From the NCBI GenBank assembly GCA_039000515.1, contig JBCFYV010000502.1, forward strand, positions 1 through 64,000: DNA of 64,000 bases, given 5' to 3'. The notes beneath the pieces are model-generated. The model was not told where the DNA came from, made no database searches, and saw nothing but the letters and a program-made list of their open reading frames with translations. Numbering within the stretch: position 1 is the first letter of the stretch; every line of letters begins with the position of its first letter. Source of the stretch: Timema cristinae (lineage: Eukaryota > Arthropoda > Insecta > Phasmatodea > Timematidae). Shown here piece after piece: positions 46,379-57,678 of this stretch. Position numbers and translations under genes: made by a program.

Positions 46379-46711
46379 ATGTCTGAGTGCTCAGCGAATG
46401 GTTTAAGAATATTAAGTTTGATCGGACAAAACTTTTGCGATCAGACCAAGAGTGCGATTCGGAACGATACGAGTTCGGTTATTTCAGCTTTGCATCATAT
46501 GATAGTCTTGATAAACGAGTATAAAGAGTGCATTGATTTCAATAAGTTATCATGCTTCTGCGGTCAAGACGAGGTTGACACGGTCAAACGGAGGAAGAAA
46601 ACTACTGACGCTTCTAAACGTTCACGTGGAAAGAAGAGTAAAACTTCTGAGGAAACGAACGAGGAGCCTGCGATAAAGAAGCTGCAAGATGGGTTGAGTG
46701 AACACTTTTAA
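46379..46711 (+). CDS. 110-residue unknown protein with basic C-terminal tail
   Basis: Intact frame from ATG 46379. The N-terminal 70 residues are predicted helical with cysteines (LIGQNFCDQTKSAIRN, HHMIVLINEYKECID, then CFCGQDEV). The C-terminal part has a bipartite-looking basic cluster (VKRRKK ... KRSRGKKSK), suggesting nuclear or DNA-binding location. I do not recognise a family. It ends the rightward block; a short A-run follows. It may be an accessory or regulatory protein of the element. Confidence 0.5.
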   Translation: MSECSANGLRILSLIGQNFCDQTKSAIRNDTSSVISALHHMIVLINEYKECIDFNKLSCFCGQDEVDTVKRRKKTTDASKRSRGKKSKTSEETNEEPAIKKLQDGLSEHF

Positions 46712-47010
46712 AAAAACTTTTTCACAGTTACTTGCAATGTATTAAACTTTTTAGCGATTATTACTGTATAAGGCAGACTTTTTAACGATTATTCTTTTCT
46801 AAGAAATGTGACGAGCTCTTTTTTAAATAAAAAGAATTAACGATTAACACTTTTGTTTTCTTTACAGGGTAAGGATGAGTAGGAAGCAAGTGTACCCATG
46901 ACTTTATTATTTAAGATGATCCCATTTAAATAGGCTAAAAGGTTATGTACCATCATTGGTGCATGATGTGAATATGAATACTCTCTATACTTTTGGTAAA
47001 AAAGTTTTCC
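46712..47010. other. Polinton non-coding DNA between gene block and arrays
   Basis: Repeated 'ttaacgatta' motifs (46751-46850) with T-runs, then unique DNA. A 'ttttctttacag' reminiscent of a splice acceptor is at about 46855-46867, but no exon follows. Confidence 0.45.
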
Positions 47011-49575
47011 AAGGCTCAGGTTGTAATCCCGACTGTTAGTGTACCAGACTATTCGCTGAGAGGCCCAGGTTGTATTCTCGACTGTTACCTTATGTTATTG
47101 TAGCAAACTGTACTCTGAGAGGCTCAGCTTCTAATCCTGACCATTCTCTGAGAGGTCCAGGTTATTGTACCAGACTGTACTCGGTGAAGTCAAGGTTATT
47201 GTACCAGACTGTACTCTGGGAGGCCCGGGTTATTGTACCAGACTGTACTCTGAGAGGTCCAGGTTATTGTACCAGACTGTTCTCCGAGAGGTTCAGGTTA
47301 TTGTAGCGGACTGTACTCTGAGAGGTCCAGGTTATTGTACCAGACTGTACTCTGGGAGGCTCAGATTCTAATCCTGACCGTTCTCTGAGAGGTCCAGGTT
47401 ATTGTACCAGACTGTACTCTGGGAGGCTCAGCTTCTAATCCCGAATGTCACCTTATATCATTGTACCAGACTGTTCTCTGAGAAGTCCAGGTTATTGTAC
47501 CAGACTGTACTCTGGGAGGCCCGGGTTATTGTACCGGACTGGTCTCTGAGAGGTCCAGGGTTGTAGCCCTGACTGTAGCTGGTTATTGTACCAGTCTGTA
47601 CTCTGAGAGGCCCAGGTTCTAAACCCGACTGTAACAAACTGTACTCTAAGAGGTGCGAAGTTGTAACCCTGACTGTAACTGGCTACCTCGTTTTATTGTG
47701 CCAGACTGTCCTCTGAGAGGCCCAGGTTCTAAACCCGACTGTAACAAACTGTACTCTAAGAGGTGCGAGGTTGTAACCCTGACTGTAACTGGCTACCTCG
47801 TTTTATTGTGCCAGACTGGTCTCTGAGAGGCCCAGGTTCTAATCCCGACTGTAACTGGCTACCTCGTATTATTGTAACAAACTGTACTCTAAGAGGTCCG
47901 AGGTTGTAACCCTGACTGTAACTAGCTACCTCGTTTTATTGTGCCAGACTGGTCTCTGAGAGGCTCAGGTTCTAATCCCGACTGTAACTGGCTACCTCGT
48001 ATTATTGTAGCAAACTGTACTCTGAGAGGTCCGAGGTTGTAACCCTGCCTGTAACTGGTTACCTCGTATTGTACCAGACTGCTCTCTGAGAGGCCCAGGT
48101 TCTAATCCCAACTGTTATTGTACCAGACTGGTCTCTGAGAGGTCCAGGTTGTAACCCTGACTGTAGCTGGTTATTGTACCAGTCTGTACTCTTGAGAGAC
48201 CTAGGTTCTAATCCCAACTGTCACCTTGCATTATTGTACTAGACTAGTCTATGAGAGGCCTAGGTTCTAATCCCGTCTTTTATTGTACCAGACTGGTCTC
48301 TGAGAGGTCCAGGTTGTAACCCTGACTGTAACTGGCTACCTCGTTTTATTGTGCCAGACTATCCTCTGAGAGGCCCAGGTTCTAAACCCGACTGTAACAA
48401 ACTGTACTCTAAGAGGTGCGAGGTTGTAACCCTGACTGTAACTGGCTACCTCGGTTTATTGTGCCAGACTGGTCTCTGAGAGGCCCAGGTTCTTATCCCG
48501 ACTGTAACTGGCTACCTCGTATTATTGTAACAAACTGTACTCTAAGAGGTCCGAGGTTGTAACCCTGACTGTAACTGACTACCTCGTTTTATTGCGCCAG
48601 ACTGCTCTCTGAGAGGCCCAGGTTCTAATCCCAACTGTTATTGTACCAGATTGGTCTCTGAGAGGTCCAGGTTGTAACCCTGACTGTAGCTGGTTATTGT
48701 ACCAGTCTGTACTCTTGAGAGACCTAGGTTCTAATCCCAACTGTCACCTTGCATTAATGTACTAGACTAGTCTCTGAGAGGCCTAGGTTCTAATCCCGAC
48801 TTTTATTGTACCAGACTGGTCTCTGAGAGGTCCCGGTTGTAACCCTGACTGTAACTGGCTACCTCGTTTTATTGTGCCAGACTATCCTCTGAGAGGCCCA
48901 GGTTCTAAACCCGACTGTAACAAACTGTACTCTAAGAGGTGCGAGGTTGTAAGCCCGACTGTAACTGGCTACCTCGGTTTATTGTGCCATACTATCTTCT
49001 GAGAGGCCCAGGTTCTAAACCCGACTGTAACTGGCTACCTCGTATTATTGTAACAAACTGTACTCTAAGAGGTCCGAGGTTGTAACCCTGACTGTAACTG
49101 ACTACCTCGTTTTATTGCGCCAGACTGCTCTCTGAGAGGCCCAGGTTCTAATCCCAACTGTTATTGTACCAGATTGGTCTCTGAGAGGTCCAGGTTGTAA
49201 CCCTGACTGTAGCTGGTTATTGTACCAGTCTGTACTCTTGAGAGACCTAGGTTCTAATCCCAACTGTCACCTTGCATTATTGTACTAGACTAGTCTCTGA
49301 GAGGCCTAGGTTCTAATCCCGATTTTTATTGTACCAGACTGGTCTCTGAGAGGTCCAGGTTGTAACCCTGACTGTTGCTGGTTATTGTACCAGTCTGTAC
49401 TCTGAGCGACTTTTATTGTACCAGACTGGTCTCTGAGAGGTTCAGGTTGTAACCCTGACTGAAGCTGGTTATTGTACCAGTCTGTACTCTGAGAGGCCCA
49501 GGTTCTAATCCCAACTGTCACCTTGCATTATTGTACTAGACTGTTCCCTGAGAGGTCCGAGTTGTAATCCTGGAG
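47010..49575. repeat. 2.5-kb minisatellite with higher-order structure
   Basis: Core module of about 35-60 bp carrying 'ttattgtaccagactg', 'tctgagaggcccagg' and 'ttctaatcccgactgta' or 'ttgtaaccctgactgta'. Modules form a higher-order unit of about 522-524 bp: the landmark 'gctctctgagaggccc' is at 48081, 48603 and 49127. Frames within it are artefacts. 'ggttctaatccc' resembles a tRNA B box. Confidence 0.92.
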
Positions 49576-50263
49576 AGGGCAGGTAAAAAAACAATACACG
49601 TACACACACTCACATACACACACACACACACACAGAAAACTCTATTTAATGAATATAATGATAAACATTTTTTTAAACAGATACACACTAAATTAGTATA
49701 TTTTTTTCTTCAGTCAAGTTACAGAACATGAATATTTTTTTCTCAAGTCTTTTTTAAAAGCACTAACATTTTTTTCTAATGATAAAGGTATAGTGACATT
49801 AATTATTCACTTTTGTATTAATCAAAACATACATACACAGAAAACTCTATTTAATGAATATAATGATAAACATTTTTTAAACAGATATGCACTAAATTTG
49901 TATATTTTTTTCTTCAGTCAAGTTACAGAACATGAATATTTTTCTCAAGTCTTTTTTAAAGCACTAAAATTTGTTTTTAGTGACATTAATCAAAACATAC
50001 GCCTGCTTTTTTCTCAAGTCTTTTTCTAGTGACATTAATCAAAACATACGCACACTGAAAACTCTATTTAAACAGATACATACTAAATTAGCATATTTTT
50101 TTCTCAAGTCTTTTTTAAAAGCACTAACATTTTTTCTAGTGACATTAATCAAAAACTCTATTTAAACAGATACATACTAAATTAGCATATTATTTTTCAA
50201 GTCTTTTTAAAAGCACTAACATTTTTTCTAGTGACTACACTAACTGAAAACTCTTTTTAAACA
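49576..50263. repeat. Degenerate tandem repeat, about 200-bp unit, plus CA run
   Basis: After a CA-rich stretch (49594-49634), blocks with 'aaaactctatttaa', 'acagatacacactaaatta', 'ttctcaagtcttttt' and 'tagtgacattaatcaaaac' recur about every 100-205 bp with internal deletions. It abuts the broken end of the polymerase gene at about 50264. Confidence 0.85.
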
Positions 50264-52673
50264 GAGACTGGGGGCTGTAAGAGACCATCCGGGATCGAGC
50301 CTATAGGTCTTCATACAAAGATCACGAAAGTTCTCAAAGACGTCGGCCAGTAGTGTTACGTCGTTATGAAGGTAGAGGTTCGATTAATCCCAAAGATTCT
50401 TACATTCGAATAGCCGCCAAACCTCACAGGCGTGATCATAGTCTTCCTGAGAGATATGACTATCCGTGAGCGTGTTATAAAATTTATCTTTGCTCGGTAA
50501 CTGAGTCTCGTTCAGCCGCTCAAATGAATCTATATAGTCATAGGGGAACACTCCTTTACGAGCGACTAGTTTGAAGCGTTCATAATCAGGATGACACTTA
50601 CGAGTGATTTTAAGCTGCTCAGGTTCGAGGTAAGATACGCATTTCTCTAGGGAGGTACATAGAAAGCTGAAACTATCTATAATTTTAATTGTGATCCCTC
50701 GAAACCCGTACCGAATATACTTCATGATTACTTTGAATCTTCCCATTGTCTCTCCGATAACTCTGACTTTCCCTGGATTGACAAGAACGCTCTCCCTGTG
50801 AACGGATCAGTTTCTCTACGTTCAACAAGTGATTCGAGAAGGAAAAAATTATCGTAGCAACGCGCGTTATGGATAACCACGCTCAGATGACTAGGGTTCT
50901 TGTAATTAATATTACACCCTGCGTGGCTGCTACCACGATAAAGTCCTGTCAAGTGACAATGATCCATAACGCGGATATCATCATTCGCGTATGGTTTTTC
51001 ACAAATATGACAATGAGTGGCCGTATTGTGAGCATCTCTTTGAGCAGGTGTTAGCGGCGTCATTGGAACTACAGTACTATAATAATCTAGTACGCGCTTT
51101 GCCGTATCTACGAGAGCTTCAACAAATTGGTCTGTACAATCTTTTCCGTGAAGTATCGGTACTCCGAGAGATTATCATCAAAAATGCATTTAGTGTACAT
51201 GCCTACAGAATATGCTACATGACTCTGTACATTCTCAGTATAAGAAAATTTCGTGTCAGGATCACACGTTTCTATAGGCACGAGTAAACTCTCCAAGTCA
51301 GCGTACACGATAAATCCTGTTTTCTCCTGTTGTTTATACTGTGAGAACGCCAGGAATTTATTTTCCCCTTGAGGGAATGTACTCCTTACCGCTCCAAATT
51401 TTTTACACGTTTCTTTATGTTTTACAAGTTTATTTTCAGTCAGAAAAGAGCTCAAACAACGGTCGCAAAAATACCTACGTCTTCTGTCAGACAAGGGTGC
51501 TAGTTGAGGGTTTATTAACCGTGACAGATTTTTGATTGCGCTGAAATGATAATTTTCCGTCCCATGTACTTTTATCATGAATAAATGAACATGTCTAGCA
51601 CGTTCTTTAGCACTGACATGCACGGGAACGATCACTAACTTTTTAGAGTTGTCTGCAGTGTCCACATAAGAATCACCACCTTCGTGTTTTGCAGTGTACA
51701 CATTAACAGATATATCGTTAAGCCTTTCGAAGCGTTCAATATATCTCATTTCGAACGGAAGCGGGATCACATCTAGATTCAACACGTCACGAAAATTAGG
51801 ATAAGACGATAAACGCTGAGCTCTCCCTGTCGGCTCAAAGAGGCACGCCAATACGGATACGGGGAAGCAAAGTCCTTCTTCAGCTTGAACATTTATCAGC
51901 GCTCTACGTCCGGCTATAGTTTCAGGGATTTGAACGTGGGCACCGATCGAGAAAGCCGAGTTTTTTGAGAAATTTACTCTCATTTCCAACGTGCCGTTGT
52001 ATATCCACCCTGAGTCTCTAGAAACAAAGCCCTCAATCTGAGCAAGGAGTGGGAAGACCACGTTATTCTCGTATATCTCCTCCAAGTTTATTGGGTTAAA
52101 TATATTGTATAGAGAAGAATTGAAATAACCCTTTTCAATTCTACCATCAGTAGGATGCTTAAACTCGCAAATGAGGCTACAATTTACCTTTATCGGGCCG
52201 TTCGCGTTTGATTCTTTTTCTACAGTCTTTACATAAATATCTCCGCACGCAACGAGAAACTGTACGAGATCCTTATAGGGTAACTCGTTACTGATTGAGT
52301 ATGTCTTTATACGTCGGGCGTATGCTTGTTCAATAAGTTTAATAGAAAGTCCTAGCGGCTCCAGGTAAAGCCTAAACTGAGTAAATCCTGTACCTAAGTT
52401 TCGTGATAAGGTCAAAAGTCTTTGGATCTGTGTGTCTATATTGTCATGGTCCGATATCAGTACGCTCGAGGTCTTAATCTGACCAGGTATATGTTCAATG
52501 TAAGCATTATACAACTTCCCTTCACGAAGTGCAACGTCATGTTTCAAGTATCTAATTAAAAGTTGTTCATTAGCGTCTAGATCCGCGAGAGTATACACCC
52601 TATTCCCATTAGTTTGCCGAGATACAATGATAGGAGGTGACAAACGCACTCGTTTTGTCGGTGGTTCTGTCAT
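50264..52673 (-). pseudogene. Protein-primed DNA polymerase B, N-terminal and exonuclease part only
   Basis: Would replicate the element by protein priming. The ATG at 52673 opens 521 codons: a conserved N-terminal region (EEGLCFPVSVLACLF), a C2HC finger (C403, C406, H419, C423) and ExoI FIVYADLESL (D459, E461). A 1-bp frame change near 51147 leads to a treble-clef motif (HCHICEKPY ... DHCHLTGLYRGSSHAGC) and ExoII HNARCYDNF. A second frame change near 50740-50830 leads to KGVFPYDYIDSFERL, an in-frame TAA at 50385-50387 and Exo[17 protein letters not shown]. Homology ends at about 50264, where tandem repeats begin. The palm domain with its catalytic aspartates is absent, so the gene is truncated by roughly half. 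Confidence 0.92.
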
Positions 52674-52834
52674 GTTTGGGTGTCACTATGCTCTAAAAAG
52701 GCCCTACTCTCCCCTCAGTATCATCTTCTTCATTTCGGGTCAACTTGCTCTATAATCTCTTCGAGCGGCTCTGAGACAGCTATAAAAAAACAAAACAGGG
52801 ACATCTAGTTAGCTGTTCATGAAGCTTTGTTGAT
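52674..52834. other. Upstream region of polymerase B
   Basis: Non-coding, with 'cccctcagtatcatc' and a run of A near 52785. No clear TATA box within 45 bp of the ATG, unlike the genes at 39743, 40751, 43136 and 43198. Confidence 0.4.
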
Positions 52835-54107
52835 TCATGTTGACCACCTACAATTGACATGATGACAAGCGTTACCGATCTTTCAAAAATATATTCATGT
52901 TGACAACCTACAATTGACACGATGGCAAGCTTTGTTGATCTTTCAAAAATATATTCATGTTGATAACCTACAATTGACACGATGTCAAGCTTTGTTGATC
53001 TTTCAAAAAATATATTCACGTTGACAACCTACAATTGACATGATCACAAGCTTTGTTGATCTTTAAAAAATATATTCATGTTGATAACCTACAATTGACA
53101 CGATGTCAAGCTTTGTTGATCTTTCAAAAATATATTCATGTTGCCAACCTACAATTGACACGATGGCAAGCTTTGTTGATCTTTTAAAAATATATTCATG
53201 TTGATAACCTACAATTGACACGATGGCAAGCTTTGTTGATCTTTCAAAATACATTCATGTTGATAACCTACAATTGACACGATGGCAAGCTTTGTTGATC
53301 TTTCAAAATATATTCATGTTGACAACCTACAATTGACATGATCGCAAGCTTTGTTGATCTTTCAAAAATATATTCATGTTGATAACCTACAATTGACACG
53401 ATGGCAAGCTTTGTTGATCTTTCAAAAATATATTCATGTTGATAACCTACAATTGACACGATGGCAAGCTTTGTTGATCTTTCAAAATACATTCATGTTG
53501 ACAACCTACAATTGACGTGATCACAAGCTTTGTTGATCATGTTGATAACCTACAATTGATACGATGGCAAGCTTTGTCGATCCTTCAAAATATATTCATG
53601 TTGACAACACACAATTGACATGATCACAAGCTTTGTTGATCACGTTGACAACCTACAATTGACATGATCACAAGCTTTGTTGATCTTTCAAAAATATATT
53701 CTTTGACATGATCACGAGCGTTGTTGATCTTTCAAAATATATTCATGTTGATAACCTACAATTGACACGATGGCAAGCTTTGTTGATCTTTCAAAATACA
53801 TTCATGTTGACAACCTACAATTAACATGATCACAAGCTTTGTTGATCTTTCAAAATACATTCATGTTGACAACCTACAATTGACACGTTGGCAAGCTTTG
53901 TTGATCTTTCAAAAAATATATTCATGTTGACTAACCTACAATTGACATGATGCAAGCTTGTTGATCTTTCAAAAATATATTCATGTTGATAACCTACAAT
54001 TTACACGATGCAAGCTTTGTTGATCTTTCAAAATACATTCATGTTGAAAACCTACAATTGACATAATGACAAGCTTTGTTGATCTTTTCAAAATATATTG
54101 CTCAAGT
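52835..54107. repeat. 60-61-bp minisatellite, about 21 copies
   Basis: Unit holds 'ttcatgttgataacctacaa', 'ttgacacgatggcaag' and 'ctttgttgatctttcaaaa'. Variants ('gacaacc', 'catgatcacaag') alternate in blocks, indicating several rounds of expansion. Because 60 is divisible by 3, minus-strand frames repeat a 20-residue peptide; these are not genes. Confidence 0.93.
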
Positions 54108-54109
54108 CT

Positions 54110-54375
54110 TTCTGTACATCCTAACTGAGATTAGAAAATTATTCAACGTACTAATTATGAATTAAAAGGAGCCTTTCTGTACATCCTAACTGAGATTAGA
54201 AAATTATTCTACGTACTAATTATGAATTAAAGGGGGGTGGACCCACAGGGAGAGTTGAAAAAACCTATACTCTGTACATCCTAACTGAGATTAGAAAATT
54301 ATGAATTAAAAGGAGTGAGCCCGCATTTGCGTAGAGGGAGAGTTGAAAAAACCCATACTCTGTACATCCTAACCG
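54110..54375. repeat. Tandem repeat, about 65-bp unit, 3-4 copies
   Basis: Units share 'tctgtacatcctaactgaga', 'ttagaaaattat' and 'aattatgaattaaa'. A later copy carries an insert 'agggagagttgaaaaaacc' present twice. Confidence 0.85.
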
Positions 54376-54445
54376 AAAAAAACATATTTCGATTGATTTG
54401 ATTAATCATAGAAATGGTTGTAATAAACATACCTTCGAAGTTTAT

Positions 54446-54730
54446 TTAGGCCGTCTTGCTGTTTTTGGAAATGCCCTGGTACACTAGTAGTAAGTCGGCT
54501 TTGGAGAGCTCCTTCAGCTGGGCGTCGGTAAGTAGAGAAAATCGAGCCGGTAACCACACGTTATATTTGTTCTCCAACAAGGCGAGAACTCTGCGCCCGT
54601 ATCTAGTCTTCACACCTTTTATATTAGTGATATAATAACCATGACCTATCTCTAAATCTGTCAGCTTCCTTGACACTATCTCACTCGAACCGATTGCTGA
54701 CAAAAGCGCTGCTGAGTATTCACTAGACAT
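54446..54730 (-). CDS. Small Polinton protein, OB-fold-like (possible ssDNA-binding)
   Basis: 94 residues, intact. Pattern HGYYITNIKGVKTRYGRRVL followed by ALLENKYNVWLPARFSLL and a C-terminal LLLVYQGI looks like the beta-barrel core of small OB-fold proteins: start strand, 'K-x-VKT-x-(Y/F)G' turn, then 'VWLP' strand. Similar small proteins are common in arthropod Polintons, in my recollection; a single-strand binding role next to polymerase would make sense but is inferred. It is the rightmost gene and transcribed leftward. Confidence 0.5.
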   Translation of the reverse strand: MSSEYSAALLSAIGSSEIVSRKLTDLEIGHGYYITNIKGVKTRYGRRVLALLENKYNVWLPARFSLLTDAQLKELSKADLLLVYQGISKNSKTA

Positions 54731-55315
54731 TCTTGATGATGTTGTTTAGAATATAAAGATTTAAAAGATAATGGATTCTACTTAAAGGGGTAACTCAATA
54801 TATAGAAGTAAACTACTCCCCTCTTCAGGAGGCGGCGCGAAAAAGGGTTTGAACTCACTTAGCCCCTCCCTCTTTACTACGCGAGAAGTTTCGAGGCATT
54901 TACTAAAGTTCCCCTCTTGTAAAATTCTCACAGACCATTTCCTTTCAAAATGAATCTGAGACACAGATGTTAACTTCCTGAGACGTTCAAAAGCGAAACA
55001 GATGTTAACTTCCTGAGTTAAAGCGCTCTCACGGTTAGGGGAGCAGAGCCGACCGACTAATTCGCAGGAAAACATTTTTCACTTGTCACCCACCGAGTAG
55101 GGAAAGAACAAGAGGGGACTGAGCTGGCAGGAAACCATTCTTCACATGTCACCCCCGGAAAGAAGGACCTTTTTCTCAACTCAGGTTTAGAGAAGCCTGA
55201 ATCATAACACTAGGATTAAAGGTTAACCCTTTTTGTTTCATGGGAATCTTAACGTCCCTATAACAAGATTCTTTATCTCGACCAATCATACAAGCCTTTC
55301 TCTAATGCCACGCCT
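54731..55315. other. Polinton right subterminal region
   Basis: Non-coding with two short direct repeats: 'cagatgttaacttcctgag' at about 54965 and 55000, and a 30-bp repeat ('gcaggaaaacatttttcac' versus 'ggcaggaaaccattcttcac') at about 55063 and 55128. A 97-codon minus frame across it is not supported. Confidence 0.55.
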
Positions 55316-55471
55316 CCCACCTCTACGCACCCGCGAATCCACGTCGCGGGAGGGGGGGAATCCCTGGAACACGCGAGCCAACGGCGAGGGAGGGGAGGGA
55401 AAGGGTTGAGGGGTGGGGGAACGATCAATTACCTCCCCTCTGTGTCCTGATAGTTGATATTCTGTCTTACT
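55316..55471 (-). repeat. Polinton right terminal inverted repeat
   Basis: 156 bp, reverse complement of 38271-38425 with four substitutions seen and a 1-bp indel; ends cttact. Confidence 0.95.
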
Positions 55472-55477
55472 CACACA
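55472..55477. other. Target-site duplication, right copy (CACACA)
   Basis: Directly outside the right terminus and identical to 38265-38270. It lies in a short CA run, so register is ambiguous. Confidence 0.6.
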
Positions 55478-56024
55478 CACAAAAACACTTTACTTAATGT
55501 AGCCAACAAACACTTCACTACCCGCATATTCCCGCAAGCTACTCGCAAAAACTTTATTTACAACGAATTAATAAGGCGTTCACGAATGCCTTGACTCAGA
55601 ACATATGAGCATCGAGGATAAAATTATGCAACGTGGACAAAAACAGCCTAAACACTTGCCACAGAAGAGTAAACAAAACAAAAAATAATATCCAAGCTTC
55701 CACCGTAACATAAATTGACTTGAGAAAATAAATTATGTTCTAACAAAAACAAAATGTGTTTTTAATTTCATAAGCTAGTTCTCTCTCTTTGGTTGGAAGA
55801 AGAGTAGAGAAAATTCAAACATATTTACTTGCGGCCAACATTGATAACATTTTACTATACTATTTGTGATACTCTTTAACTATTGATAATATTAATAAAA
55901 AAATTACAGCTGCAGGTAACATTAATTGAGGTATGCATATTTTAAAATTGTTTAGATAAATTCAACCGTTCTCCCTAACGAAATCATACTTTATATTATA
56001 CTGGTGGTGTGTTGTGTGTGTGTG

Positions 56025-56081
<57 letters not shown>

Positions 56082-57134
56082 GTGAGTGAGTGAGTGACAA
56101 ATTTAACGGTTACTTTCAATGTTCTTGTGTGAAAACATATATCTTATGAATAAATATCATCCATGCTGTTTACTGTCTGCTAAGACTACACTTTTATTTA
56201 AATTTGGCTATTAGCTTATATATTGGTTTTTAAAAACCATATTATATTGAAAGTTCGATAGATATAATGAATAAAGTATCTTAAACCTTATTACATTTGT
56301 TTGAGTGACAAACTTTGTGTAGTTTCCATACGTTCAAACGATAATTCTGAGTTTATAGGCTTGTAAGAAGTACGGTATCTACTAAACCCTGATTTTAGTA
56401 GGAATCACAATCTGTAAGGCTTCATTTCGTACCAGAATACTATCATACATTAGTATTTGGTAGGATAAACGGTCATTTAGAGTGGAAGTAGAAATTCCTT
56501 CCTACCTAATCTCTAGTGTAGGATAAGATTCTGGTACGAGATAAAGCATTCCAAACAAGCTTCCTTCAAAAATCATCGTATATATTAGCCTACATTAATT
56601 TATTTAAAGAAAAATCTCACCAGTTTCAAACTTTCTTATGCTCCCAAAGCTTTTACTGACACATTTATTTAATTTAACTAATCACACTTTACTGTACCTA
56701 ATATATTCAATAAAATTAATGAACGATGTCAAAATGCCACATTTACTTGTATGGGTGTAAGCGAGAAAGAGCTACCCGAAAGTTTCCTTCTCTCTTACAC
56801 AATGGTATGCAGCCGATAGCTTGAAAATTTCAGCCACAGGTGTCTCACCAGTTATATTATAGATATCAATCGCATAAGTATTTAAAATGAAATGTCACTA
56901 ATAACATCTTTGCATTGTAAAAACGTTTATCTAAATATAAAATTCCACCCAAACATCAATTTATTTAATCTATTAATTTTATTGGCACCCGCATCTAGGC
57001 CTACTAGGATGTTTATGAGGCACTTGGTTCTTTTTAAACCAACTAAACAATCAATCAGTTTTCATAACTTGGAAGGTTGATAGATGCTTTTAACCTATAT
57101 ACACATAAAATATTTTTTTCGGGTAAAACAATAC
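55478..57134. other. Intergenic DNA with GT microsatellite
   Basis: Continuous 'gt' repeats at about 56001-56090 then 'gagt' units. The rest is AT-rich with an imperfect inverted pair near 56380-56560 ('attctggtacgag' and 'cgtaccagaat'). No gene. Confidence 0.6.
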
Positions 57135-57252
57135 GCCAACGACACACGGTGTTCCAAGGCGGTCACCCAACCATGTACTGCCCACGCCCTATGTTGTTTA
57201 ACTTCGGTGATCGGACGAGAACCGGTGTGTTCAACATGGTATGGCCGTTGGC
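57135..57252 (-). rRNA. 5S rRNA, diverged copy
   Basis: 118 nt on the minus strand, starting gccaacggccataccatg and containing 'ccgatcaccgaagttaa' and 'gggtgaccgcc'. Internal control region is recognisable, but relative to the copy at 57679 it has several changes in conserved positions ('aacaacatagggcgtggg', 'tacatggttggg'). Probably a pseudogene or old copy. Confidence 0.85.
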
Positions 57253-57678
57253 GAATAGATATGTCTCCCTAAGCTATATACGAATGTTTGGTGGGTGATT
57301 TGAAAATATTTATTATGTTTGTTATATTTGTTATTATTAACATTACCGGCTACCACGTCGCATATACAGTGTCTCAACGACATTTTTGAAAAGCTGCACA
57401 CAGTTCATAAATTTTATTTATAACACACCACGCTGGCGAACAAAAACACACACATATCACGGCTAGTACCGGGTTTCAAGGTCCTCTACTAAACGTTATA
57501 CAAACAATAATGTAAATGTCAACATTTAGTCTTGAATTTTTTTTATTATTATATATATTAAAGAGAGAAACTGTTTGAAACAATCATTTGAATATAATTA
57601 ACACATGCTATTGGGCGAGAGATGAATTATAGACAACCAAAATTAATACATTGTTGAATAATATTTTCAAAATAATAC

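Larger units (their letters stand above)
38271..55471. mobile_element. Polinton/Maverick (virus-like self-replicating DNA transposon), degenerate
   Basis: 17,201 bp between matching inverted termini (starts agtaag, ends cttact) with a 6-bp duplication. The gene set is diagnostic: DDE integrase with chromodomain, FtsK/HerA-type packaging ATPase, adenain-like protease, minor and major capsid proteins and protein-primed family B DNA polymerase. Two divergent blocks start at a shared promoter near 43137-43197: leftward ATPase, fibre-like, DUF8207-like, integrase, terminal unknown; rightward PLA2-type capsid, protease, penton, microprotein, major capsid, small unknowns; the polymerase runs leftward from the right end. 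Four tandem arrays lie in the right half. Capsid genes and polymerase are broken, so it is a fossil, although integrase and ATPase are open. Confidence 0.96.

Noticed and set aside
47070..49521. Frames within the 2.5-kb minisatellite
   Set aside because: Periodic peptides mirror DNA repeat units; no start context or conservation.
52780..53492. Minus-strand frames repeating FERSTKLAIVSIVG
   Set aside because: A repeat unit divisible by 3 keeps the frame open; not a gene.
54782..55075. 97-codon minus-strand frame in the Polinton right subterminal region
   Set aside because: Covers short direct DNA repeats, no recognisable fold, upstream of the last gene where non-coding DNA is expected.
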